Shown here piece after piece: positions 1 to 9,800 of a stretch of 64,000 nucleotides of DNA. The notes below the pieces were generated by a model that did not search any database, was not told the origin of the DNA, and saw only the letters and a list, made by a program, of their open reading frames with translations. Source of the DNA: Akkermansia muciniphila (GTDB lineage Bacteria > Verrucomicrobiota > Verrucomicrobiia > Verrucomicrobiales > Akkermansiaceae); the NCBI RefSeq assembly GCF_900184965.1, contig NZ_FXYA01000146.1, positions 1 through 64,000 on the forward strand. Direction: 5' to 3'. The first letter of the stretch is position 1; each line of letters starts with the position of its first letter. The translations under genes were made by a program, and so were the position numbers.

Positions 1-19
1 AGATGTGTATAAGAGACAG
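1..19 (+). other. Tn5/Nextera mosaic-end adaptor (sequencing artefact)
   Basis: The first 19 bases, AGATGTGTATAAGAGACAG, match the Tn5 transposase mosaic end used in Nextera libraries base for base. They are not genomic. Reading through them gives the false N-terminus MYKRQ on the first gene. This marks a contig end at which adaptor was not trimmed. Confidence 0.97.
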
Positions 20-1627
20 GTGTATGATCCTGTGGCGCAGAGTTTGACTGCCTGCACGGTGACCGGGAGCAAGAAGGCTGTCTGGCATGTGATGCCGTTG
101 CGGGATGGCCGGGCTGTGTTGTTGTGCGGAGAGAGTGCTGGGGATGTGGCGGATGGGGAGGCTGCCATGGGGAGTGTGTGTTTGTATGAGGATGGGAAGG
201 TGGTTGAGAAGATGGGTTCCTTTTTGTGGCTGGCCGGGTGTGTGGAGAGGGAGGATGGGCGTGTGGTGTTGTTGTATTTTGGTTTTGGCGGTTGGGGCGA
301 GTTTGTATGGGATTTGGAGGATGGCAAGACGATCGAGAGCAAGGTGACGGTGAATGGGTTTTGGCCGAGGAAGTGGAAGTGGTGCGGGTGGCGCAGCGGG
401 GGGATGGATATGGTGAATTTTTTGTCCGGTGCCGTGGGGAGAGGCGTTGATCAGGTTTGGACGGCGGCAGAGATGGGTGGGATGAAGTGGAGGGTGCTGA
501 GGTTGAGTTATAAGACGTATGGGGGGGCCGGATTGCCGTATGAGAGGGCGGTGACGGATGTGTGGAGCAGGGGGATGTTTGGGGGAGGGTGCGGGTGGCC
601 GAGTGCTGTGGCGATGCACCAAGGGAGGTTGTGGCTGGCCGGGACGGCGGCGAATCCACAGACGGTGTGGGGGAGCGTGGTGGATGATTTTGCCAATTTC
701 CAGATTGGGGACAGCGATGAAGATGCGATTCAGGTGACGCTGGCGGCCAAGGATTGCCACCGGATTGTGTGGATGGAGAGCGTGAATGATTTGTTGATTG
801 GTTCCACGGCCCAGGTTTGGCGGCTGAGCGGAGGCGAGGGCGGCGTGGTGACTCCTGATTTTTGCCGCGCTGCCGTGCAGTTGAGGGTGGGGTGCAGCCG
901 GGTGGATGCGGAGGCGACGGATGGAGGATGCGTGTTTGTCCAGAGAGGGGGGATGAGGGTGAAGGAGCTGGGGTACAGTTTTGAGGCGGACGGGTACAGG
1001 GCCGCCGATACGACGACGTTTGCCGAGCATGCAGGCGGGCCGGGAGGGTTTGTGGGGCTGGCCGTGCAGCGCGTGCCGGAGGTGAGGATTTGGGGGGTGA
1101 GGGCTGATGGCGGGCTGGCTGTTCTGACGTATAATGCCGAGCAGCGGGTGTGCGCGTGGACGAGGCATGTGCTGGGAGGGGGCGGCAGGGCGTTGAGCGT
1201 GGCCGTGATGGATGGGCAGGATGCCGATGAGGTGTGGCTGGCTGTGGAGCGTGATGGCCGGGTTAGTCTGGAGCGGCTGGTGGAGGGGTGCGGCGTGTTC
1301 CGGGACGGATGGAGCCGTGGGGGAGATGCCGGGGCGCCGTATGAGTCCGTACTGGTTACAAATGGGCTTGCGTTTGAGCAGGGTGCGGGGGTAAAGTCAG
1401 GGAGTGTGAGCGTGCGTGCGCGGTTTGTCGCGAGCGCGGCGGATGGGGTGCGTGCAGGGTTTTGCGGGCGGTTGACGGAGTTGAGCAGGAGCCGGGGCGA
1501 TGTGCTGGACGGCTGGCAGGATTTGACGGTGCCGGGGGTGTGGAGTGATGAGCTGGTGTTTGAGTTGCGGTGCGCCGGGGATGGCGATGTGCGTTTGCTG
1601 GGGTTTGATGTGCAGTTTTCAAAGTAG
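20..1627 (+). CDS. Phage tail tubular/nozzle-like structural protein (5' partial)
   Basis: The gene is open from the adaptor junction, so its start is missing; about 535 residues remain. The recognisable core is a stretch around residues 195-345 with the pattern of podophage tail tubular protein B (T7 gp12-like) and related hub proteins: WPSAVAMHQGRLWLAGT, then NPQTVW, a DDFANF segment, DEDAIQVTLAA, a NDLLIGSTAQVWRLSG segment, and VFVQRGG followed by KELGYSFEADGY. In this family the protein is a beta-propeller-rich ring of the tail tube. It is followed 21 bases later by three genes arranged like T7 internal proteins, which fits its role. Arginine is mostly AGG/CGG and leucine TTG/CTG, unlike the chromosomal genes further right. 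Family call from remembered sequence patterns; not confirmed by search. Confidence 0.7.
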   Translation: MYDPVAQSLTACTVTGSKKAVWHVMPLRDGRAVLLCGESAGDVADGEAAMGSVCLYEDGKVVEKMGSFLWLAGCVEREDGRVVLLYFGFGGWGEFVWDLEDGKTIESKVTVNGFWPRKWKWCGWRSGGMDMVNFLSGAVGRGVDQVWTAAEMGGMKWRVLRLSYKTYGGAGLPYERAVTDVWSRGMFGGGCGWPSAVAMHQGRLWLAGTAANPQTVWGSVVDDFANFQIGDSDEDAIQVTLAAKDCHRIVWMESVNDLLIGSTAQVWRLSGGEGGVVTPDFCRAAVQLRVGCSRVDAEATDGGCVFVQRGGMRVKELGYSFEADGYRAADTTTFAEHAGGPGGFVGLAVQRVPEVRIWGVRADGGLAVLTYNAEQRVCAWTRHVLGGGGRALSVAVMDGQDADEVWLAVERDGRVSLERLVEGCGVFRDGWSRGGDAGAPYESVLVTNGLAFEQGAGVKSGSVSVRARFVASAADGVRAGFCGRLTELSRSRGDVLDGWQDLTVPGVWSDELVFELRCAGDGDVRLLGFDVQFSK

Positions 1628-1648
1628 TTTATTGATAGATATTATATT

Positions 1649-2119
1649 ATGGAATGGTTTCAGTTAGGTATGGCCGGTCTTCAGGGGCTGGCCGGCGCGT
1701 TCCGGGGACGCGCCGAGAGGGAAGCCGGGCGGCAGGCGCGGCAGACGGCTTATTATAATGCGTCCGCGCTGGACAGGGAGGCGGATGCGCTGGATGCGGA
1801 GAGCGCGGAGAATCAGATGAGGATGCGGGCAATGCAGGGGGTGGCCACAGGGCAGGCCGCCGCGCAGACAGCGGCGAGCGGCGTGGAACGGAGCGGGAGC
1901 GCGCTGGGGAGGGAGATGAAGGTTGCGACGCGGTTTGAGCAGGAGGTGAATGATTTGGCGGCGCGCAGTTTGCAGCGGTCTTCCGCCATGAGGGAGCAGG
2001 CCCAGATGGAGAGGTGGAAGGGGAGGCAGGCGGAGCGGGCCGGCAAGGTGTCCGGATTCGGGAGTTTGCTGAGCGGCGTGGTGCAGGGCGGCGCAACGGC
2101 TTTTAATGCTTTCAAGTAG
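1649..2119 (+). CDS. Phage internal virion protein, T7 gp14-like (probable)
   Basis: This encodes 156 residues, small and alanine-rich, with a long helical middle rich in Ala, Glu, Arg and Gln (about residues 20-130), including a tyrosine-asparagine element (AYYNASALDREADAL), and a glycine-rich C-terminal end (GFGSLLSGVVQGG). Size, helix content and position, just after a tail tubular-type gene and just before two large genes, match the T7-like ejection protein gp14, which forms the outer-membrane part of the DNA ejection channel. The start ATG at 1649 follows an AT-rich leader with no clear ribosome site. The next gene begins 2 bases after its stop, so the two are translationally linked. The call rests on synteny and general character more than on a specific motif. 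Confidence 0.55.
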   Translation: MEWFQLGMAGLQGLAGAFRGRAEREAGRQARQTAYYNASALDREADALDAESAENQMRMRAMQGVATGQAAAQTAASGVERSGSALGREMKVATRFEQEVNDLAARSLQRSSAMREQAQMERWKGRQAERAGKVSGFGSLLSGVVQGGATAFNAFK

Positions 2120-2121
2120 AT

Positions 2122-3816
2122 ATGGATAAGTTTTCTTTGTTGAGCGGGTATCATGAGCCTGTGCTGGCTGATACGGGGGCCGCAACGGCTCCGGCGCGCG
2201 CGGCGGCGGAGATGGCCGGGGAGATGGGGGCCGGGACGAGGTTGCTGGCGCGGGAGGATGAGGAGAGGGCGCGGTTGCAGGAGAAGGCGGACAGGATGGC
2301 CGATGCGGGGAGTTTTGAGGATGTGAAGAGGTTGATGGAGGAGGAGAGGGGGGTATGGGATAATGCCGAGCTGGCGGCGGGGAATAAGCCGGGGAGGGAG
2401 GCCCGCTGGAATGCGCTGGTGAGCAAGAGGCTGGGGCCTATGTTCCGCAAGGTTAAGTTTAAGACGCCGGAGGTGAAGGAGCGGGCGCGGCTGTGGTATG
2501 ATGCGTTTACGTCAACGGGCCGTATTGATGCCGGGCGCAGGGAGTTGCTGGCGAGTAAGGAGAGGGCTGCCAAGTCTTTCAAGGCGAGGTATGATTTTTG
2601 CCTGAGGGGTGGGGATTATTATGGCGCGAGGGAAGCGGTGCAGACGGCTGGCGCGGAGGGGGTGATGGAGCCGGATGAGCAGCAGTTGATGTTTCAGGAT
2701 GTGAGTTTCAAGGAGACGGAGAGCAGGGTGCAGACGGCGATTCAGAGAGATCCTTTTCATGGGTTGGATGCGCTGGAGAAGTCGGGAGGGCTGGATGCGG
2801 TGAAGGGTAGGCCGGATGTGATTGAGGGGTTCCGGAAACAGGCGGAGGCGGCAAGGCGCAAGGCTCAGGCCGGAGTGGCTCAGGGGTATGTGATGGATGC
2901 GTTTGAGGGCCGGGAGTTCCGGGGAAATGATTTGGAGAAGGATGTGAAGGAGGGGCGCGTGGCCGTGGATGACGCGATGAGTTTGCGGGCGGCGGAAGAG
3001 CGGCGGAGGAAGGCTGTGGAGAAGATGGGGAAGGAGGAGGCGGAGTTGTACACGAGTCCGGAGGATTTTATGCGGGTGGATGGTTTGTTGCGGGGGTATG
3101 AGCCTGATTTGGATGTTGACGGGACGATGTATGCGGAGGTGGAGAGGGAGATTGCCACGTCCATGCTTTCCAAGACGACGAAGGAGAGGATGATGGCGGA
3201 GCTGAAGGATCTGGCCGTGGGGAATGTGCCCGCACGGTTCCGGGGGGCGGCCAGGGAAGCGGCGAGTGTGGTTGAGGGGATGGTGGATGGAGAGGTGTTC
3301 GGGAAGTGGAAAGAGACGCAGAAAGAGGGAGATTTTGCCGGGTATGAGAGGTCTATGGCGGCGGCTTATCAGGTGAGACAGGGGCTGGAGCGGTGGGTAC
3401 GAGAGAATCCGGGGGCAAGCCGAGAGGAGATTAGGGCACAGGCTGAGAGGCTGGCGGCGGATGGTACAGGGGTGAAGTTGTCAGGCCGTCAGAATGTTCC
3501 GGGTGTGGCGGCTCCTGAGCCTGAAGTGAAGCTGAAGAGTGTTGGCGCGAGTGAGGTGCTGGATGAGTTGGGGGTGGATATGAATGAGCAAGGTAATGCT
3601 GCTCTGCTGCCTCCGCTGAATGGGGATTGGGGTGCTCCGGCTCAGAACAGGGAGGGATGGAGAAAGGTTCTGGAGGGTGTGAGTATGAAAGGGAAGGATT
3701 TGAGGCAGTGCCATGCTGCCGTATTCAAGGTTTTAGATGTGAAGTCCGCCAAGGATGTAGCGGCATTGAAGCGGGTGGTGGAGGAGAAGTGGGCGTGGGA
3801 GAATGGGGAGAAGTGA
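2122..3816 (+). CDS. Phage internal virion protein, T7 gp15-like (probable)
   Basis: This encodes 564 residues, highly charged and predicted mostly helical, with long Glu/Lys/Arg/Ala-rich stretches and no signal peptide or membrane segment. No enzyme motif is visible. It is sandwiched between the gp14-like gene (2-base gap) and the giant gene (35-base gap), the position of the T7 gp15 periplasmic ejection-tube protein, and its length is in the range for such proteins. Codon use is the same G-rich style as its neighbours. It could also be a portal-associated or scaffold-like protein; I cannot separate these from sequence alone. Confidence 0.5.
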   Translation: MDKFSLLSGYHEPVLADTGAATAPARAAAEMAGEMGAGTRLLAREDEERARLQEKADRMADAGSFEDVKRLMEEERGVWDNAELAAGNKPGREARWNALVSKRLGPMFRKVKFKTPEVKERARLWYDAFTSTGRIDAGRRELLASKERAAKSFKARYDFCLRGGDYYGAREAVQTAGAEGVMEPDEQQLMFQDVSFKETESRVQTAIQRDPFHGLDALEKSGGLDAVKGRPDVIEGFRKQAEAARRKAQAGVAQGYVMDAFEGREFRGNDLEKDVKEGRVAVDDAMSLRAAEERRRKAVEKMGKEEAELYTSPEDFMRVDGLLRGYEPDLDVDGTMYAEVEREIATSMLSKTTKERMMAELKDLAVGNVPARFRGAAREAASVVEGMVDGEVFGKWKETQKEGDFAGYERSMAAAYQVRQGLERWVRENPGASREEIRAQAERLAADGTGVKLSGRQNVPGVAAPEPEVKLKSVGASEVLDELGVDMNEQGNAALLPPLNGDWGAPAQNREGWRKVLEGVSMKGKDLRQCHAAVFKVLDVKSAKDVAALKRVVEEKWAWENGEK

Positions 3817-3851
3817 TGTTTCTGGTTAATGTTTAATAGTTAAAAGTTTTT

Positions 3852-6800
3852 ATGTTTGGTAATGATATTTCACAGGTAGCGGCTCAGGCGAGGGAATTTG
3901 AACGTAGCGGGAAGAGGGATAAATTTTTGGAAGAGAGCGCGAATGCTGTTTATGATGACGGAGAGGGCAGGCAGTTGTTCCCTGTGGAGATTGATCCGGC
4001 AATGGATCGGTATTTGCGGCAGAAGGGGGAGGGTTGGCAGGCTGACGCTTATCGGAGCTGGCAACGCGGGAAGATGTTGGCCGCCGATTTGAGGAAGGGC
4101 GGGGATGATCCGATGAAAGCGGAGAAGGAGCGCGTGCTGGGCGAAGAGAGAGCCAAGGTGCAGGAGTATGTTAATGAGAGGACAAGGCGCGGCATGCCTT
4201 TGTTTCCTGATGCATTGGCGTTTAAGAGTGCTCAGGAGGATGAGGCGGAGTATGCGAGGAGAAAGGATAAGGTGGATTGGCACCGGAGCGTGTTTAACGG
4301 GGATTTGAAGAAGGTGCCGGAGAGTGTGAAGAAGGAGTTTGAGGCGCAGTTTTTCCCGGATAATGAGCTGGGGGATGAGTTGCGAGCGCGGTCGCTGGTG
4401 CTGGGATGGGCGTTGGATGAGGGAGGATATACCGAGAATCAGGTTTCGGCGCGAAACGGGGTTCCGCTACTGGAACAGATGGCTATACGGCTGAAGGAGC
4501 AGGGGGAGCAGATTGATTTTAATAAGCCGGGGCTGACGGTGTACAGGTTTCTCAGCAGGCGGGCGCAGGAGGATGCTCATGCTGACGAGTTGCTGAAGGG
4601 GGCTGCCGAGAGCGTGAGGCAGGCTGTGCTGACGGGCGGGGACGGAAGACAGGCGTTGTGGGAGCAGAGGGGACAAATGGGAGAGGATATGTATAAGAAG
4701 GTGGGGAATACATTGCGATGGGTGAAGGCGGATGCGGAGAGGACAAGGCGAGGGCTGGAGCCGGTATTGCCGCGCGTGATGGAGGGGCTGGAGTGGGCCG
4801 TGAAGTATGCTGACGGGACGGCGAACCGGATTTTTCAGCCGGAGGGGATGGCTTCAATCCACCAAGCCCTGAAGGCGATGGATGGCCTTACGGATGCCCA
4901 GATGGATGCGCTGGCGGAGATTGTGCAGCGCAAGGGCGGGAATGAGAGGAGTTATATGGCGAATGTATGGAAGGCCGGGAACCGTGGCTGGGAGGATTTA
5001 GGTAATGGAATCAGGTCTTTGTTGCGCGGCGGGATTGCCGCACAGTTGGATGTGGCGGGGGGAGTGAAGGAGTTGTTTGGCGGGGACGGGTCTGCCCTGA
5101 AGGCTGACGCGAAGGCGGCGGATGAGTATGGCCGGAGGCTGGATGCTTTTCTGGCGATGGCGCAGGGGACGTACAGGCCGATTAACAAGCCGGAGTATGG
5201 GTGGTTTGGGAATGGGGTGCTGAGCGCGGTGCGGTCTGTGCCGATTACGGCGTTGAGTTTTTCCGGCGTGGGGGCCGGAGTGGCGGCGATGTCTTATGCC
5301 GGGGATAGTTACAGTAAGGCCGTGCAGGAGCGTCCAGATGGCGGCAGGCTGGCGAGGCTGGGAGGCGCGGCGGCGAGCGGCGCGGTTCAAGGGGCGTTGG
5401 ATCGGGCCGGGGCGATCGTGGCAAAGGGAGTGATGGGGTTGAGATCCGGGAGCGCGTTTGTGGATAAGTGGATGAGCAAGTTGAGTCTGAGCCGTCAGGC
5501 GATGCGGCTGAAGAGTTCCGCCCTGCGGGCAGGGGCGCGTTCCGGCGTGGCTGGGGGAATGGTGCTGGGCGAGGAGATGACGACGGAGAAGTTGCAGGAT
5601 TTGGCCGATCCTGTGATGCAGAGTTTGGCTTCCGTGATGGCCGGGGAGGCTCCGGGGATTGATTGGGAGCGGTTTTGGAAGGATTTTACGAACCGTGACC
5701 AGAATATGGAGTTGTTTGGTTCCGTGCTGGCGTTTGCGCTGGTGGGGGCCGGGGCGCGGTTTACGGCTGAGGCCGGGATGCAGCGGCAGTTGAGCCGGGA
5801 GTATGGGAAGCTGAAGCGGACGTTTGGTTTTAGCGATTCCCTGCTTGCCCGGATGCGGGCGGAGGAGAGTGACGTGGCGCGGTATGCGATGATGCAGGAT
5901 GGGATTCAGGATTTTATGCGCCAAAATTATGGGAAGGAGGTGGACGGCGTGAAGGTGGGGCTGGGTGACGCGGACGGGATGAGGAAGCTGGCTGCCCGCG
6001 GCGGGGTGAGGACGATGGATGTGGTGGCCGCCGCTGAAGCGCATGCGGCGGAGACGGCGCGAGGGGTGGATGAGGTGCGTGTGGATGGAGCGGAGGTGCA
6101 GGAGGGGAAGGGTGCTGTGGTGGGTGTGAAGGGGCCGGAGAGCGGCGGCGTGAGCGAGGTGGGGAGTGGGCCTGTGCTGAGTTTTGAGCATGGGCCTGTG
6201 CCGGAGCGCAAGGGTGGAAGGCAAGTGGATGAGAAGGAGGCGATGAAGCAGTATGTGGAGGCTGTGAATGAGCAGTTGCGGGAGTTCGGGGCGAGTCCGA
6301 TCCGCGAGGAGATGAATGAGTTTACGGAGGAGATGCAGTATGTGGTGGAGCTGGGGGACAGGCCGGAGTTTTATGATACGTATGATGATGCGTATGAGGC
6401 CGTGCTGCGGCATTTGGAGGAACGGGAGGATGAGGTGGTGGCCGGGCTGAAGAGCAGCTTGCGGCAGTACCGGGATAAGGATGAGGGGTATGTTGGGAGG
6501 GTGCAGGATGAAGCGAATGAGGAGATGATGCAGCATTTGAGCGATGTGGGGCAGGATGGGCGGATGAGTTTTGACCGGAGCAAGTTGAGTGTGCCGATGA
6601 CGTTGGCGCAGTTGAAGACACAGGGTGATTTTATGCGTAAGTCTGCCGAAGGCCGGGAGAGGATTTATGCGGCGCAGATGGGAGTGGAGGCCGGGGTGGA
6701 TGCTGCCCGGTTGCGGGTGTACGGAGCCAATGTGGCGCAGGAGTTTGCGAACGGACGGTATGAGGTGGTGAGCAGATTGTACCGGGGGGCTAATCCGTTT

Positions 6801-9800
6801 GACGTTTATGAGGAGTGGACGGAGGGGATGACGAAGGTGTTGATTAAGGATAATGAGTGGACGGTGGCGGAGTTTGAGGATGAACTGAAGCGGCTGGAGG
6901 GTGCAACGGGTGAGACGTTTTTGGCGACCGGGGAAGGGGTGGACAGGTTACAGGCGGTTTGCGAAGGGGTGAGCAAGGCGGCGCGAGCACATTTGATGGG
7001 GCACATTTCCGATGAGAGGCTGCCGGATAAGTTGCGGCGGTGGTTCAAGATGTTCGCTTTGTTGTTTGCCAAGTATTTTGAGTTTGCACAGGATGTGATG
7101 CTGGCGAAGAAGATGCTGGGCGCGGACGTACAGGGGAAGATGAGCGAGAAGTTTCGCCGCCTGTTGAATGATTTTGCCGGGTTTGACGAGGCGGCGATTG
7201 CGGAGCGCGCGAGGAGGGAGGAACAGGCGCAGATTGAGGCGGAGGCGATGGGGGATGTGCCGGAGATTGGAGAGTGGGTGGCCGGGAGGCTGCCGCACCC
7301 GAAGACGGCGGCTGAGGCCGGTTCCGATTTAACCGGAGAGCTGCAACGGATTTATGATGCCCTGACGACGACGCGGACGGCCAAGGGCAGACGCAGGAAG
7401 GATGGTACGCTGGGGAAGAGTTTTGAGCAACGGGTGGTGGCGCGTGCAGAGCAGTTTTTCAGCCGGGAAGGGCGTGTGTCCGATGTGCTGGAGGCGGCGA
7501 ATGAGGCCGGGTTTGATTTTGCCGATTCCGGGGAGTTGTTGAGCGCGGTGTATGATAGCGTGGTGTATGGGTATAAGCGGTATGCGGCGCGAGGGGAAGG
7601 GCAGGAGGTGAGTTTCAGCATGGGGGACAGGGTAAGGCGCGTACCGATGGCGGAGGCCCGGCGTGTGGCTGATGCGTTCCACCGGGTGGAGGGGATGGAG
7701 CCTGTTGCTGCGGATGTGCCGGCAGCGTATGCTTCTGATTTGAAGGATGCGCTGGGGGATATTCGGGAACGGTATAGAGTGTTGCAGAAGGAGACTCAGG
7801 AACAGGGGTATGCGCTGGTGATGGGGGACGGGAAGCGGGTGCAGGTGGGAGGCAAGGGGTGGAGGGAAGTGAAACAGCATGCAGCCGATAGACGGGTTTT
7901 AGCTGCGTTAGCCGTGCTGCCGGAGTTGGCCGGGCGGGCTGAGTTTATTTATTCCGGCGAGAATTCAGATTTGAAACGTAAGCCTAATATAGCCAGATTT
8001 CATTATTATTTGACGAAAGCGGATTTCAAGGGGGCTTCCGATGATGGGAGTGCTGATTTGGCCTATGTGAATATTGCCGTGGCAGAGGGGAAGAATGGGG
8101 AGTTGTTTTATGATCTGGATGCTTCCACGGTGGAGGACGTAGATAGCATGAAGGGTACTTCCGCCACCCTGCAACGACCCCGCGTCCCAAACACGGGCGA
8201 GGCAGGGGATGGAGTACCCCACAAGGGAAGGGTAGCGTTGTTGAAGGAGTTTGTCAATTATGTTGACAGAGATTTAGCTGGACAAGGAAGAGAAGGGCGT
8301 GAGGTGAGTGTGCAGGATGTGGAGGCGCAAGGTGGTTTTGATGAGCATGGGGTTCTGGCTGCGGAGAATGCGGTGGTGGTGAAGCCGGATGGCGATGTAA
8401 CGATGTCTGTCCGCGCTCTGCATGCAAGTCCTCACAGTTTCCGGAAGTTTGATACGGCGTTCATGGGCAAGGGCGAGGGAGCGCAGGCGTATGGCTGGGG
8501 GCTGTATTTTGCGGAGTCAGAGAAGGTGAACCGGGATTATATGAACTGGTTCGCGCAGGATAATGCGACATGGAAGTTCGGCGATGTGGAGACTTCCAAT
8601 ATGGAGGTGATGCATCAAGCCCTGTATGACAGGTTGTTGCCGAAGGATGCCCTGCCGGAGGTGAAGGAAGATGCGAGTGATATGATCTGGACTGTTCTCG
8701 GCGATTTGTCTGACGCCAGAGGGGATGAGGGAAAGATAGAAGCGATTAAGAAAGAGTTGCGCGAGGACATTCAACATTCCATGGAATACGGGAGTACGTA
8801 CCACCAGACGCTGGAGAAGATGCTCCAGCTGCACGGCGTTTACCGTTCCCTGATTGATCTTCTGGACGAGATAGAGGTCAGGCCGGGCATGCCTTCCAAT
8901 TACAAGGTAGAGTTGAATGTAGAGGATTCTGAGCTGCTGGGCTGGGATTACGTGGACGAGACGGTTCTTTCTTTGTTGAAGGATTCCCCGGTGGAAGAGG
9001 TGCGGTATGCTTTGGAACGTGCCGAAAGCCGGGCGGATTACCGCGGCGAAAACGTGAGCGGCAAAGATGTTTATCAGGAGTTGTTTGATGCTTTTTGGGA
9101 TGGAGAAGATGGCACGAAACAGGAGGCACAGAAGGCCGCCAGCGTGTCTTTGCTGTCCAGCGATATTAAAGGCATCAGGTACGCAGACGGCTATACCCGC
9201 GGGAAAGCGGAGGAAGAGCAGACGTATAATTACGTGATTTTTGATGGCAACGATATTAAGATTACGGCGTTTGCGGATGAGAGCACCGGGGGAGAGTGGG
9301 CGGATTATGTGGATGGGTCGGCAACGTTTTCTATAAGGGAAAAGGCGGATATTAAGAAGAAAGCGGAAACTGAGGGCACGTTCATGAAGGCCCCGAATGG
9401 GAAAGAAACGAAGTTGACGGAAGACCAATGGCTTGCTGTGCGCACGGAGGCGTTTAAGAATTGGTTTGGGGATTGGGAGCATGACCCGGAGCAGGCCTCC
9501 AAGGTAGTTGACGAGAACGGAGAGCCATTGGTGGTGTATCATGGGACGCAGAATCGAGGCTTTACGGTGTTTGAGAAAAGCATGATGCGTTCAGGCGGCG
9601 CCAAGAAAAATAAGGGAAAGAATCTTTACGGAGACGGGTTTTATTTTGCCTCGGATTACTATACGGCACAGAGTTATGGAAGAAATATCCTCGAATGTTT
9701 TCTTAATATCAGGAATCCCGCTCCTAATGATTTGATGTTGGATGCGGAAAATGACGGCATCAGAGGCAGTGTGCCGGGTAGTGTCATTTTCGTCGCTTTC

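Noticed and set aside
5..19. GTG start giving MYKRQ on the first gene
   Set aside because: Lies wholly in the sequencing adaptor.
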